NCBI RefSeq assembly: GCF_025961475.1
Contig: NZ_JAOQNS010000001.1
Span: 372,001-436,000, forward strand
Reading direction: 5' to 3'
DNA length: 64,000 nucleotides
DNA from: Rhodobium gokarnense
GTDB lineage: Bacteria > Pseudomonadota > Alphaproteobacteria > Rhizobiales > Rhodobiaceae
In this document: piece by piece, positions 1 through 9,262 of the stretch
Numbering within the stretch: the stretch's first letter is position 1
Layout: each line of letters opens with the position of its first letter
Notes under the pieces: generated by a model
The model's database searches: none
The model's input: the letters and a program-made list of their open reading frames with translations, nothing else
Told to the model about the DNA's origin: nothing
Position numbers and translations under genes: made by a program

Positions 1-249
1 ATGGAAGGGGCGCTCGTTGCCATCGGCAATGCGCCGACCGCGCTCTTTCATCTCCTTGAACTCTTCGATGCCGGGGCGCCGCTGCCGGCGGCCGTCATCG
101 GCATGCCGGTCGGCTTCGTCGGTGCGGCGGAATCCAAGGAAGCGCTCGCCGCCGACGGGCGCGTGCCGTGCCTCACCGTTTCCGGCCGGCGCGGCGGCAG
201 CGCCATGACGGCGGCCGCCGTCAACGCCCTTGCCACTGAGGTGGAGTGA
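1..249 (+). CDS. cobH: Precorrin-8X methylmutase, C-terminal fragment
   Basis: The reading frame is already open at the left edge of the window, so only the last 82 residues are present and the ATG at position 1 is probably internal. The family moves the C-11 methyl group of precorrin-8X to C-12, giving hydrogenobyrinate, late in aerobic cobalamin synthesis in the cytoplasm. The visible stretches [17 protein letters not shown] and [11 protein letters not shown] are typical of the CobH/CbiC C-terminus. Its stop codon overlaps the ATG of cobI, so the two are translationally coupled. Confidence 0.93.
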   Translation: MEGALVAIGNAPTALFHLLELFDAGAPLPAAVIGMPVGFVGAAESKEALAADGRVPCLTVSGRRGGSAMTAAAVNALATEVE

Positions 250-977
250 TGGCGACCGGCACCCTCTACGGCGTCGGCGTCGGGCCGGGCGATCCGGAAC
301 TGATGACGCTGAAGGCGGCGCGGCTGATCGGCTCGTGCCCCATCGTCGCCTATTTCGCCAAGCGCGGGCGCCAGGGCCATGCAAGGCGCATCGTCGACGG
401 GCATATCGGACCCGATTCGCGCGAGTTGCGGCTGGAATATCCGTTCACGACGGAAGTGCCGGTCGACGATCCGCACTATCCGAGGGAGCTGTCGGCCTTT
501 TATTCCCGCTCGGCGGAGGAGGTGGCGGCCGAGCTCGATGCCGGCCGGGACGTTGCCGTCATCTGCGAGGGCGACCCGTTCTTCTACGGCTCGTTCATGT
601 ATCTCTTCGACCGGCTGTCCAAGGTCTATCCGACCGAGATCGTACCCGGCATTTCCGGCATGCATGGCTGCTGGGCGCAGGCGAAGACGCCGATCTGCCA
701 TGGCGACGACGTCTTTTCCGTGCTTCCCGGCACGATGGACGGCGCGCTGCTGACGGAGCGTCTCAAGGGCAGCGACGCCGCCGTCATCATGAAGATCGGC
801 CGCAACCTTGAAAAGGTGCGCACGGCCCTTGCCGAGGCCGGGCTTCTGGACCGCGCGATCTATGTGGAGCAGGGGACCATGGCGGGCGAGCGGGTGGAAA
901 AACTCGCCGATCTCGCCCACGCGCCGGCGCCCTATTTCTCGCTGATCCTCGTTCCAGGCCGTCAGGGGCTTCGATGA
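249..977 (+). CDS. cobI: Precorrin-2 C20-methyltransferase
   Basis: This S-adenosylmethionine-dependent enzyme methylates C-20 of precorrin-2 to give precorrin-3A in the aerobic cobalamin pathway. The 242-residue length is normal for the family. The tetrapyrrole methylase fold is shown by the N-terminal glycine-rich stretch LYGVGVGPGDPELMTLKA, the central CEGDPFFYGSFMYL and the VPGISGM segment that line the SAM and substrate pockets. A GTG lies one codon upstream, but the ATG at 249 overlapping the cobH stop (ATGA) is preferred. The 3' end overlaps the start of cobJ by 4 bases. Confidence 0.95.
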   Translation: MATGTLYGVGVGPGDPELMTLKAARLIGSCPIVAYFAKRGRQGHARRIVDGHIGPDSRELRLEYPFTTEVPVDDPHYPRELSAFYSRSAEEVAAELDAGRDVAVICEGDPFFYGSFMYLFDRLSKVYPTEIVPGISGMHGCWAQAKTPICHGDDVFSVLPGTMDGALLTERLKGSDAAVIMKIGRNLEKVRTALAEAGLLDRAIYVEQGTMAGERVEKLADLAHAPAPYFSLILVPGRQGLR

Positions 978-1729
978 GCGGTTCCCTCACCATCGTCGGG
1001 CTCGGCCCCGGTGCCGCCGACCAGGTGACGGGCGCCGCATCGGAGGCGCTTGCCGCGGCCACCGATATCGTCGGCTACGGACCTTATGTGGACCGGGTGC
1101 CGGAGCGAGTCGGCCAGCAGCGCCACCGCACCGACAATCGCGAGGAAATCGACCGGGCGCGCCATGCGCTGGAAATGGCTGCGGAGGGGCGCCGTGTCGC
1201 CGTCGTTTCCTCCGGCGATCCGGGTGTCTTTGCGATGGCCGCGGCCGTCTTCGAGGCGGTCGAGATGGGGGAAGCCGCCTGGCGGGCGCTCGATATTTCG
1301 GTCGTGCCGGGGATTTCGGCGATGTTCGCCGCAGCGTCCCGGCTCGGCGCGCCGCTCGGCCACGATTTCTGCGCCATTTCCCTCTCGGACAATCTGAAGC
1401 CCTGGGACCTGGTGCTGAAGCGGCTTCGCGCCGCGGCCGAGGGCGACTTCGTCATTGCGCTCTACAATGCGGCTTCCAAGGCGCGGCCGCACCATCTCGG
1501 CGAGGCGTTTTCTCTCCTTCGCGAGATCAAGGGGCCGGACGTGCCGGTGATCTTTGCGACGGCCATCTCCCGCGCCGACGAGGCGATCGAGATCACGACG
1601 CTGGGCGAGGCCGATGCCTCCCGCGCCGACATGCGCACGCTCGTCATGATCGGCTCCAGCGCGACGCGGCTGGTGGAGCGGCCCGGTGCGCGGCCCTTCG
1701 TCTATACGCCGCGGCGTATAGACGGTTAG
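974..1729 (+). CDS. cobJ: Precorrin-3B C17-methyltransferase
   Basis: CobJ methylates C-17 of precorrin-3B and drives ring contraction to precorrin-4. The protein is 251 residues. It carries the tetrapyrrole methylase signatures: GLGPGAADQVT at the N-terminus, SSGDPGVFAMAAAVFE in the middle and VVPGISAMFAAASRLGAPLGHDF after it. It belongs to the cobHIJ run with 4-base overlaps. Its TAG stop interleaves with the TAA stop of the oppositely oriented cobK. Confidence 0.95.
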   Translation: MSGSLTIVGLGPGAADQVTGAASEALAAATDIVGYGPYVDRVPERVGQQRHRTDNREEIDRARHALEMAAEGRRVAVVSSGDPGVFAMAAAVFEAVEMGEAAWRALDISVVPGISAMFAAASRLGAPLGHDFCAISLSDNLKPWDLVLKRLRAAAEGDFVIALYNAASKARPHHLGEAFSLLREIKGPDVPVIFATAISRADEAIEITTLGEADASRADMRTLVMIGSSATRLVERPGARPFVYTPRRIDG

Positions 1730-2493
1730 GTGCCTTGAGCCCTCTCCATCAGCCAGGAAAGGGCCGCTGCCGCATCCGGCACGGTGTCGATCTCGGGAAG
1801 CGGCGGGCGCTCCACCATCACCACCGGAATGCCGGCCTCGCGGGCGGCTGTGAGCTTTGCCGCTGTGGCCGTGCCGCCGGCGTTCTTGGTCACCAGCATC
1901 TCGATGCCGTGGTCGGCGATGAGGGCGCGTTCGTCGTCGAGCTTGAACGGGCCGACGGCCTCGATGACGGTGCAGTTCGGTGGGCGGGTTTCCGGGTCGG
2001 GCGGGTCGACGCTGCGGGTGAGATAGTGGTGCTGGGGTGCTGCCCTGAAGGCGGCGAGTTCGTTGCGGCCGATGGTGAGGAAGACGCGGCGCGGCTCGGG
2101 CCCGAGCGCCTTAGCGGCCTCGGCCATGGTGCCAACCGAAATCCAACGGTCGCCGGCCTCGGGGCGCCAGGCCGGCCGGTCGATGCGGATCAGGGGCACG
2201 CCGGTTGCTTTTGCCGCGGCTGCGGCATGGTCCGTCATCTGGGCGGCAAAGGGGTGGGTCGCGTCGACCATCGCCTCGACATGATTGTCGTGCAGATAGG
2301 CTTTGAGCCCTTCGATCCCGCCGAATCCGCCGACGCGGTAGGGGATCGGCGGCGGTTTCGGGGATTTCGTGCGCCCGGCGAGCGACAGCACGGGCGCGAT
2401 CTTCGTCTCGCCGGCAAGGGATCTCGCAAGTTCGGAGGCCTCGGTGGTGCCGCCGAGGATCAGAACGCGGTAGGGTGTCTCTAGGTTTTGCAC
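1726..2493 (-). CDS. cobK: Precorrin-6A reductase
   Basis: CobK reduces precorrin-6A to precorrin-6B with NADPH. The 255-residue protein begins with a nucleotide-binding segment (VLILGGTTEASELARSL) and carries DATHPFAAQM and TIGRNELAAF, which are hallmarks of CobK/CbiJ. It is the only cob gene here on the minus strand and sits between cobJ and cobL: its stop overlaps the cobJ stop, and its GTG start lies 12 bases from the cobL ATG. No better start codon exists before the nucleotide-binding loop, and no clear ribosome-binding site is seen for it. Confidence 0.94.
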   Translation of the reverse strand: MQNLETPYRVLILGGTTEASELARSLAGETKIAPVLSLAGRTKSPKPPPIPYRVGGFGGIEGLKAYLHDNHVEAMVDATHPFAAQMTDHAAAAAKATGVPLIRIDRPAWRPEAGDRWISVGTMAEAAKALGPEPRRVFLTIGRNELAAFRAAPQHHYLTRSVDPPDPETRPPNCTVIEAVGPFKLDDERALIADHGIEMLVTKNAGGTATAAKLTAAREAGIPVVMVERPPLPEIDTVPDAAAALSWLMERAQGT

Positions 2494-2505
2494 GGGGGGA
2501 CTGCA

Positions 2506-3717
2506 ATGACGGAGCGCTGGCTTTCCATTGTGGGGATCGGCGAGGACGGTGTCGAGGGGCTATCGCCGGCGGCAAAAAAGCTCATCGAAGGAGCCGAGCT
2601 GGTCGCCGGCGGCGCGCGGCATCTGGCGCTGGCCGATAAGCTCATTTCCGGCGAGCGGCTGCCCTGGCCGAGCCCCTATACCGACGCGATCCCGCATCTT
2701 GTCGGGCGGCGGGGCAGTCCCGTTTGCGTGCTCGCTTCCGGCGATCCGTTCTTTTATGGCGTTGGCGCAAAACTCACCGCCTTCGTCGCGCCGGAGGAGA
2801 TGCGGATCGTGCCGGCGCCGTCGTCGCTGTCGCTGGCCGCCGCGCGCCTCGGTTGGTCGCTGGCGGATGTGCGCACCATCTCCTTTTGCGGCCGGCCGCT
2901 GGCGCCGCTCGCCCCGCTCTTGCAGCCGGGGGCCCGCGTTCTGGCGCTGTCCGCCGATGCGGCGACGCCGGCCGAGGTCGCCGATTTCCTCTCCCGGCGC
3001 GGCTTCGGCGAAAGCCGCATCCACGTTCTGGAATCCCTCGGCGGGCCAGGGGAGCGCATCCGCAGCACGACCGCCTGGGATTTTTCGTTCGACGATGTCG
3101 GGCCGCTGAACCTGACCGCACTGGAAATCGTCGCCGGGTCCGACGCCGCTATCCTGCCGCGGACATCCGGCCTGCCGGATGGACTCTTTGAAAACGACGG
3201 CCAGATGACCAAGCGCGAGGTCCGGGCCGTGACCCTGTCGACACTGGCGCCCCGTTCCGGCGAACTCCTCTGGGACATCGGCGCGGGGTCGGGGTCGATC
3301 GCCATCGAATGGCTGCTCGCGGACCCGGCGAACCGGGCGATCGGGATCGAGCGCGATCCGGTCCGCGCGGCGCGGGCGGCGCGCAATGCCGTCGATCTCG
3401 GCGTGCCAAGCCTCGATATCCGCGAGGGCTCGGCGCCGGACGCGTTTCAGGGGCTGGAGGCCCCTGACGCCGTCTTCATCGGCGGCGGGATTGCGAATGA
3501 CGGCGTGCTCGACGGTGCTTATGGCGCGTTGAAGCGGGGAGGCCGCATCGTCGCCAATTCCATCACCGTGGAAAGCGAAGCCGTCTTGATCGACGCGGTG
3601 CAGCGGCTCGGCGGCACGCTGACGCGACTGTCGGTGGAGCGGCTGGATTCCATCGGCGGCATGCACGGGTTCCGGCCGGCGATGACCGTCACCCAGTGGA
3701 GCGCGGTCAAGCCATGA
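2506..3717 (+). CDS. cobL: Precorrin-6Y C5,15-methyltransferase (decarboxylating)
   Basis: This bifunctional enzyme methylates C-5 and C-15 and decarboxylates the acetate side chain of precorrin-6B. The N-terminal half (about residues 1-200) is a CobE/CbiE-type tetrapyrrole methylase (IVGIGEDGVEGLS, LASGDPFFYGVGAKL). The C-terminal half is a CbiT-type methyltransferase with the SAM loop LWDIGAGSGSIAIEWL and FIGGGI. An in-frame TTG at 2488 is possible, but the ATG at 2506 follows a GGGGGA ribosome-binding site. The stop overlaps the start of cobE (ATGA). At 403 residues the fused form is full length. Confidence 0.95.
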   Translation: MTERWLSIVGIGEDGVEGLSPAAKKLIEGAELVAGGARHLALADKLISGERLPWPSPYTDAIPHLVGRRGSPVCVLASGDPFFYGVGAKLTAFVAPEEMRIVPAPSSLSLAAARLGWSLADVRTISFCGRPLAPLAPLLQPGARVLALSADAATPAEVADFLSRRGFGESRIHVLESLGGPGERIRSTTAWDFSFDDVGPLNLTALEIVAGSDAAILPRTSGLPDGLFENDGQMTKREVRAVTLSTLAPRSGELLWDIGAGSGSIAIEWLLADPANRAIGIERDPVRAARAARNAVDLGVPSLDIREGSAPDAFQGLEAPDAVFIGGGIANDGVLDGAYGALKRGGRIVANSITVESEAVLIDAVQRLGGTLTRLSVERLDSIGGMHGFRPAMTVTQWSAVKP

Positions 3718-4127
3718 GCGGGGCGGCAACCGCAACGGGGGCAGCACGCATCGTTGCTGGCATCGGTTTTTCCAGCGAGGCGACAGCGGAGGAGATTGCG
3801 GACCTGCTGCAAGGCTGCCTGCATGATGCAGGCATTGGTGCGGCGGATGTCGTTGCCGTGCCTGCTTTCAAGAGTGGTGCGCCGATCGTCGGCATCTTGC
3901 CGGGGCTGCTCGGCCTCGACGTTGATCTCATCGAGGACGCCGATATGGCGGCGGTCGCGGATCGCTGCCTTTCCCATTCAACAGCGGCCAAGGCGGCAAC
4001 CGGCCACGGCTCGGTGGCGGAAGCCTGTGCGCTCGCCGCTGCCGGTCCCACCGCGCAGCTGATCGGGCCGAGGATTGCCTCGGCGCACGCCACCTGCGCG
4101 CTCGCTATCTGCCGGGAGATTCCATGA
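3714..4127 (+). CDS. cobE: Cobalamin biosynthesis protein CobE (CbiG C-terminal-like)
   Basis: The 137-residue protein matches the CobE / CbiG C-terminal domain: an [16 protein letters not shown] start, [13 protein letters not shown] in the middle and [13 protein letters not shown] towards the end. CobE is found in aerobic cobalamin clusters, and its exact role is less certain than that of its neighbours. It overlaps cobL by 4 bases and cobM by 4 bases, so it is embedded in the same translational unit. Confidence 0.88.
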   Translation: MSGAATATGAARIVAGIGFSSEATAEEIADLLQGCLHDAGIGAADVVAVPAFKSGAPIVGILPGLLGLDVDLIEDADMAAVADRCLSHSTAAKAATGHGSVAEACALAAAGPTAQLIGPRIASAHATCALAICREIP

Positions 4128-4885
4128 CCGTCCATTTCATCGGCGCCGGACCGGGCGCGCCGGACCTCATCACGTTGCGTGGCCGCGATCTGCTCGCCGC
4201 CTCGCCCGTCTGCCTCTATGCCGGCTCGCTGGTGCATGAGGCGGTGCTGGCCCATTGCGGGCCGGGCGCGCGGATCGTCAACACCGCGCCGATGAGCCTG
4301 GAAGAGATCGAGGCGGAATATGTCCGGGCGTTCGAGGCCGGTGAAGATGTGGCCCGGCTGCATTCGGGCGATCTTTCCGTGTGGAGCGCCATGGGCGAGC
4401 AGATCCGCATCCTGGAGGCGCGCGGCATCCCCTATACGGTGACACCCGGCGTGCCGGCCTTTGCCGCATCCGCGGCCGTCCTCGGCAGGGAACTGACCCT
4501 GCCGGAGGTCGGCCAGTCGCTGATCCTCACCCGCACCACCGGCCGCGCCTCGAAGATGCCGGAAGGCGAGACGCTGGAAGCCTTTGCCGCCACCGGCGCG
4601 ACGCTGGCGCTGCACCTGTCCATCCATGTGGTGGAGGACGTGGCAGCAAGGCTCACGCCCTTCTACGGCGCCGACTGCCCCGCCGCCGTCGTCTTCCGCG
4701 CCTCCTGGCCCGACGAGACCGTTTTGACCGGCACGCTTGGCACCATCGCCGACCAGGTCCGCGAGGCGAATATCGACCGCACGGCCTTGATCCTGGTCGG
4801 TCCGGTGCTCGGCTCTGCCGACTTCCGGGCAAGCGCGCTCTACGATGCCGATTATCAGCGGCGGTTCCGGGGGCGCGGGAACTGA
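4124..4885 (+). CDS. cobM: Precorrin-4 C11-methyltransferase
   Basis: CobM methylates C-11 of precorrin-4 to give precorrin-5. The 253-residue protein has tetrapyrrole methylase motifs: [17 protein letters not shown] at the N-terminus, [15 protein letters not shown] in the middle and [19 protein letters not shown] after it. It is the last cob gene of the run in this window. The next gene starts 91 bases downstream and is unrelated, so the operon probably ends here, although no clear terminator hairpin is visible. Confidence 0.95.
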   Translation: MTVHFIGAGPGAPDLITLRGRDLLAASPVCLYAGSLVHEAVLAHCGPGARIVNTAPMSLEEIEAEYVRAFEAGEDVARLHSGDLSVWSAMGEQIRILEARGIPYTVTPGVPAFAASAAVLGRELTLPEVGQSLILTRTTGRASKMPEGETLEAFAATGATLALHLSIHVVEDVAARLTPFYGADCPAAVVFRASWPDETVLTGTLGTIADQVREANIDRTALILVGPVLGSADFRASALYDADYQRRFRGRGN

Positions 4886-4976
4886 GCCAGTTTCCTGGCG
4901 TTCTTCCTTGCGAACGTCTCTCAATCGTTGCCGAATGCTGGTACAACGACACGGGAACATGAGCGGGAGGGGAAAG

Positions 4977-5501
4977 ATGGGCCGGACGATCATCCTGGCA
5001 TTGGGGCTGATTCTCGGCGGCGTCTTTTCCCAGGCGCCGGAATTTGCCCAGCAATATCGCCAGCGGCTTGGCGGCGCCATCGACGAGCTGAAGCAGGTGG
5101 TCGCCGACTTCAACGCCGATGCCGAGCGCGAGGGCCTGAAGACCGACGACGCCCTGAAGCGTCTCTCCGACAATCCCGACACCCTTGCCAGCCGGCGCGG
5201 CGAGCGGATGACGCAGATCATCGCTCGCTATCACCGGCTGGAGCGCCAGCAGGACGCCATGCAGTCGGCCGGGCCGGTCAACCGGATCGTAGCGCTTGCC
5301 CGCGACTTCGACGGCGAGGTCGCCGAGGGCGCCTATGAGGATTACGAGCCGGCCGTGCCGGTGACCATAGAGGGGCTTCTCGCCGCCCTTGTCGGCTTCG
5401 TCCTTGCCTATTTCGGCGGCGGCGTCGTCTGGTCGGCAAATCGCTGGCGGCGCAAGCGCCGGGCCCGGCGCAAGGCGGAGGCGACCGAACGCGCCGCATA
5501 G
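4977..5501 (+). CDS. DUF2937 family membrane protein
   Basis: The 174-residue protein begins with a hydrophobic helix (residues about 3-20), continues as a charged, probably helical periplasmic region with FSQAPEFAQQYRQRLGGA, and has a second hydrophobic segment near residues 133-155, followed by a very basic tail (RWRRKRRARRKAE). This layout fits DUF2937, whose function is unknown. The ATG at 4977 is preferred over upstream starts because GGGAGGGGAAAG lies just before it. It is not obviously linked in function to cobM or to the LysR gene that follows. Confidence 0.8.
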   Translation: MGRTIILALGLILGGVFSQAPEFAQQYRQRLGGAIDELKQVVADFNADAEREGLKTDDALKRLSDNPDTLASRRGERMTQIIARYHRLERQQDAMQSAGPVNRIVALARDFDGEVAEGAYEDYEPAVPVTIEGLLAALVGFVLAYFGGGVVWSANRWRRKRRARRKAEATERAA

Positions 5502-5563
5502 GCGCACTCCAACCAGCGCACGGGCGTCGCTTTCTTAATCGTTCCAATGCTATAGATGCGACC

Positions 5564-6469
5564 ATGGACACGCTGACGCGCATGCGCATTTTCGTTCAGG
5601 TCGTCGAGTCGGGCGGCTTTTCGGCCGCGGCCCGGGCGCTCGGCCGGTCCAAGGCGCTGGTCTCCAAATATGTGCGCGAGCTGGAGGACGAGCTCGGCGT
5701 CCGGCTCCTCAACCGCACCACGCGCCAGCTTTCGCTGACCGAAATGGGCGAGACCTATGTCCGCGAGGCGGCCGAGATCATCCAGAAGATCGAGGACCTC
5801 AACGGCTCGCTCGGCGAGCGGCACGGTGAGCCGCGCGGGCTGTTGCGCGTCTCCGCGCCGCGCTCCTTCGGCGAACTGGTGCTGGCCGAGCCGATCATGG
5901 AGTTCCTCGCCACCGAGCCGCAGATCCGCATCTCGCTCAGGTTCGAAGACCGCTATGTCGATCTTGTCGAAGAGGGGATCGACGTCGCCATCCGGATTTC
6001 CGAACTGGCCGATTCCAGCCTCGTCGCACGGCGGCTGGCGCCGATGCGCAACAAGATCGTCGCCGCGCCGCTGCTGCTGGAGGCCTCGGGGCGGCCGCAG
6101 CATCCCAAGGACCTTTCCGACCTTCCCTGCATCATCGACCGCAACATGCGGGTGCCGGCGAGCTGGACGTTCCGCGAGGACGGCAAGCGGTTTTCCGTCT
6201 CCGTCAGCGGGCCGGCCGAGGTCGACAGCCTGATCGCCGTGCGCGCCGCCGCGCTTCGTGGCCTCGGCTTTGCCAGCGTGCCGGAGTTCGTTGCCAGCGG
6301 CGATATCGCCTCCGGCGCCCTCATCGAGGTGCTGGCGGGCTTCCAGTCCGACGATATCGGCGTCTATGCGCTCTACCCCCACCGCCGGCACCTGCCGGGC
6401 AAGGTGCGCGCCTTCATCGACTTCCTGGCCGCCTGGTTCGGCCGCGGCTGGCCGCGGGCGAGGGATTGA
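5564..6469 (+). CDS. LysR family transcriptional regulator
   Basis: The 301-residue protein has a LysR winged helix-turn-helix at residues about 1-60 (FSAAARALGRSKALVSKYV) and a substrate-binding domain of the type that follows NRTTRQLSLTEMGE. This is the CrgA/DsdC-like class of LysR proteins with the effector domain from about residue 90. Its effector and target are not shown by the sequence. It stands alone between a DUF2937 gene and the Ni/Co transporter fusion, both on the same strand, and has no divergent partner, which is the usual clue to a LysR target. Confidence 0.9.
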   Translation: MDTLTRMRIFVQVVESGGFSAAARALGRSKALVSKYVRELEDELGVRLLNRTTRQLSLTEMGETYVREAAEIIQKIEDLNGSLGERHGEPRGLLRVSAPRSFGELVLAEPIMEFLATEPQIRISLRFEDRYVDLVEEGIDVAIRISELADSSLVARRLAPMRNKIVAAPLLLEASGRPQHPKDLSDLPCIIDRNMRVPASWTFREDGKRFSVSVSGPAEVDSLIAVRAAALRGLGFASVPEFVASGDIASGALIEVLAGFQSDDIGVYALYPHRRHLPGKVRAFIDFLAAWFGRGWPRARD

Positions 6470-6654
6470 CCGCCGTCAGTGCGCGGCGCCGCCTTTGAAG
6501 GTATATGGAGAAGGCGCATTTCAAAGGGGGGTGGGCCGGCTGGACCGGCTCCACGTTTTCGCCAATCTTCGGGGCGATGACGTAGAGGCCGCATTCCCGA
6601 TTCGCGTTCCGCCGCAAACCGCAGGCCCCGCACACAGCAGGCGATATCGACGCC

Positions 6655-8565
6655 ATGATCCGATCGCGACATCCCGCCCTCGTGGCCGCCGCGCTGCTCA
6701 TCGCCATCGCCGCATCGCTCGTGGCACTCGCCCGGCCGGCGCTGGCGCACCCCCATGTCTTCATCGAGGCAAAGGCCGAGATCGTCTATGACGGCAAGGG
6801 CAACGTGGTCGCCATCCGCCACCACTGGCGCTTCGACGATGCCTTTTCCGCCTTTGCGATCCAGGGCCTCGATACCAATGGCGACGGCGAGTACACCCGC
6901 GAGGAGCTTGCCGACCTTGCCGACGTCAACGTCAATTCGCTGAAGGACTGGGGCTATTTCACCTTCGGCGACGACACCAAGGTGGAAATCGACTTCAAGC
7001 CGCCGGAGCCTGGCTACTGGCTCGACCTCGTCTCCGTGCCGCTCACCGACTACTGGGCGATGTCCGACGAGGACATCAAGGCGATCGCGGAGGATGCGGA
7101 GCGCGACGGCACCCAGCCGATGCAGGAGGTGAAGCTCCTGGAACTCCACTTCACCCTGCCGCTGAAGGAACCTGTCGGCTCCGACACCAAGGTCACCTTC
7201 GACGTCTACGATCCGACCTATTACATCGACTTCCGCTTCGCCAAGGACGCCGACGCGGTCAAGCTCGTCAACGCGCCGGGCGACTGCAGCACGGAGATCC
7301 GGCTGCCGCAGCCGCTCGACGACGAGACGGCGGCGCGGCTTGCCGCCATCGGCGCCGACGTGCGCGAGCCGCCTCCGGAGCTGAGGGCGATCACCCAGAC
7401 GCTGGTCAACCAGGTCGTCATCACCTGCGGCGATGCGGTGGCGGCGACGCCCGCGGCAACGCCGCCCTCGGCCGAGGACGCCGTGACGCGGATGGCGGCC
7501 GGAGATCCGGGCGCGACGGCGCCGGGCGGGCAGAGCGGGACGCCCGATCCCGCGGCCGAAAGCGCGCCGCAATCGCACTCAGTTGCCGACCCGGAGGCGA
7601 TGTCGGCACCGTCGGCCGGTTTCTTTTCCGGCATCATCGGCACCGTGGCGCGGATGCAGTCGGAGTTCTACCAGCGGCTCATCGGCGCGCTCAGGCGTTT
7701 CAAGGGCGACTCGGCCGCCGTCTGGTTCCTGTTCCTGTTGAGCTTTGCCTATGGCGTCTTCCATGCCGCCGGGCCCGGCCACGGCAAGGCGATCATCACC
7801 TCCTACATGTTCGCCAACGAGGCGACGCTGAAGCGGGGCGTCGCGCTCTCCTTCGCCGCGGCCTTCGTGCAGGCGACCGTCGCCGTCGCGATCGTCACCG
7901 TCGTCGCCCTTGTGCTCCGCGGCACCAGCATCGCCATGAAGTCGACGCTCGGTGTGTTCGAGGCCGGCAGCTTCGCCCTCGTCGCCCTGCTCGGCGCCTG
8001 GCTGGTCTATCGCAAGACGCGCGCCTTCCTGCGCCTGTCTCCGGCACCGGCTGCCCGGTCACCGGCCCCGACGGTCGGCGCGGCCCATGTGGCCGCCCCG
8101 GTCATTCGCCGTGTTGACAGCGATCATGGGCATCACGATCACCACGGGCATTCGCATGGCCACGATCACGACCACGACGATGCCTGTTGCGGCCACAGCC
8201 ACGCGCCGGACCCGGAGGCGATCTCGGGAAAGCTGTCGCTGCGCGAGGCCGTCGCTGCGGTGTTTTCCATCGGCATGCGGCCGTGCTCCGGCGCGCTGGT
8301 CGTGCTGGTCTTTGCGCTTTCCCAGGGGCTCTATCTTGCCGGCGTTGCCTCGGCTTACATCATGGCGATCGGCACGGCGCTGACGATCTCGACGCTCGCC
8401 ATCATCGCCGTGACCAGCCGCGGCATCGCCCAGCGCATCATCGGCGCGGAAACGCTGCGGGCGCGGCGCATCTTCGCCGGTGTGGAGATCGCCGCGGCCG
8501 TCGTCGTCGTCCTCGTCGGCGTTATCTTTTTCGTTGCCGCGCTTCAGGCCCCGGCGACGCTCTGA
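6655..8565 (+). CDS. DUF1007-NicO fusion, probable nickel/cobalt transporter
   Basis: The protein has 636 residues. A signal segment (residues 1-31, ending PALA) is followed by HPHVF, the hallmark of DUF1007, with an EF-hand-like loop DTNGDGEYTREE at residues 73-84. A low-complexity Ala/Pro linker (about 265-315) leads to a NicO/RcnA-type membrane domain (about 340-636) with HAAGPGHGKAII and GMRPCSGALVVLVFAL. A histidine-rich loop of about 30 residues (490-520) sits between its membrane segments. DUF1007 and NicO are often adjacent genes; here they are one polypeptide. Import of cobalt or nickel is likely given the neighbouring cob and nitrile hydratase genes, but RcnA relatives export, so direction is not proven. 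Confidence 0.88.
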   Translation: MIRSRHPALVAAALLIAIAASLVALARPALAHPHVFIEAKAEIVYDGKGNVVAIRHHWRFDDAFSAFAIQGLDTNGDGEYTREELADLADVNVNSLKDWGYFTFGDDTKVEIDFKPPEPGYWLDLVSVPLTDYWAMSDEDIKAIAEDAERDGTQPMQEVKLLELHFTLPLKEPVGSDTKVTFDVYDPTYYIDFRFAKDADAVKLVNAPGDCSTEIRLPQPLDDETAARLAAIGADVREPPPELRAITQTLVNQVVITCGDAVAATPAATPPSAEDAVTRMAAGDPGATAPGGQSGTPDPAAESAPQSHSVADPEAMSAPSAGFFSGIIGTVARMQSEFYQRLIGALRRFKGDSAAVWFLFLLSFAYGVFHAAGPGHGKAIITSYMFANEATLKRGVALSFAAAFVQATVAVAIVTVVALVLRGTSIAMKSTLGVFEAGSFALVALLGAWLVYRKTRAFLRLSPAPAARSPAPTVGAAHVAAPVIRRVDSDHGHHDHHGHSHGHDHDHDDACCGHSHAPDPEAISGKLSLREAVAAVFSIGMRPCSGALVVLVFALSQGLYLAGVASAYIMAIGTALTISTLAIIAVTSRGIAQRIIGAETLRARRIFAGVEIAAAVVVVLVGVIFFVAALQAPATL

Positions 8566-8585
8566 CGGCCTTTGCCTTTACAAAG

Positions 8586-8611
8586 AAAAACCGGCGCCTT
8601 TCGACGCCGGT
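8586..8611 (-). terminator. Intrinsic terminator of the carbonic anhydrase/nitrile hydratase strand
   Basis: A 7-bp perfect stem (ACCGGCG with CGCCGGT) and an 8-base loop are followed, when read on the minus strand, by TTTTTCTTT. It lies 28 bases beyond the carbonic anhydrase stop. Read on the plus strand there is no T-run, so it serves the minus strand only. Confidence 0.85.
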
Positions 8612-8638
8612 CCTATGTTCAAAAGACTGCCGGATCGG

Positions 8639-9196
8639 TCAGCCGGTGACCTCGACCAGCTTGCCGGTCTTGCAGTCGTAGATGTAGCCGTGGACGGGCA
8701 CGTCCTTCGGCACCAGCGGGTGGCCCTTGATGCGGGCGACGTCGGCGCGCACGCTCTTTGCCTGGTCGGAGATCGTCAGCCAGTTGATGTAGCGGCCTTC
8801 CTCCGAGCCGGGGCCGGCGCCGGTGTCGTGCCAGCCGCTTTCGTCGACGGTCGCGGTGTCGAGGCTGCTGGACAAAAGATCTCCCATGACCTCGTTGGTG
8901 AAGGTCTCCATGCCGCAGTCAGTGTGGTGGATGACGAACCACTCATTGGTGCCGAGCAGCTTGTGCGAGATCACCAGCGAGCGGATGGCGTCGTCGCTGG
9001 CGCGGCCGCCCGCATTGCGGATGACATGGGCGTCGCCCTCCGCGAGACCGGCATATTTCGCCGGATCGAGGCGGGCGTCCATGCAGGTGAGGATGGCAAA
9101 GCCGCGGCCCGGAGGCATCGGCAAATTGGCCTTGTCGCCGAAGTCTGCGGCGTAGGCCTCGTTGGCGGCAAGCACTTCGTCCTTGATCTTGCTCAT
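8639..9196 (-). CDS. Beta-class carbonic anhydrase
   Basis: This zinc enzyme interconverts CO2 and bicarbonate in the cytoplasm. Zinc ligands are visible in [13 protein letters not shown] (Cys and Asp) and [10 protein letters not shown] (His and Cys). [15 protein letters not shown] is the usual family stretch between them. At 185 residues it resembles the shorter type seen in actinobacteria and alphaproteobacteria. An upstream in-frame start would add 14 residues, but the ATG at 9196 follows AGGGGAGA. It is the last gene of a minus-strand run that includes nitrile hydratase, 66 bases after it. Confidence 0.9.
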   Translation of the reverse strand: MSKIKDEVLAANEAYAADFGDKANLPMPPGRGFAILTCMDARLDPAKYAGLAEGDAHVIRNAGGRASDDAIRSLVISHKLLGTNEWFVIHHTDCGMETFTNEVMGDLLSSSLDTATVDESGWHDTGAGPGSEEGRYINWLTISDQAKSVRADVARIKGHPLVPKDVPVHGYIYDCKTGKLVEVTG

Positions 9197-9262
9197 GACA
9201 TATCTCCCCTTGTGTAATTGTTTGGAATCATTGGCCAATTTCCCATTGGCGGGGCCGTCCTG

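Noticed and set aside
1735-2484. Plus-strand open frame across cobK
   Set aside because: The minus-strand reading gives an intact CobK with its NADPH loop. The plus-strand product has no recognisable motif.
6470-6654. Cobalamin riboswitch upstream of the Ni/Co transporter
   Set aside because: The B12-box and the conserved helices were looked for and not seen in this 185-base gap.
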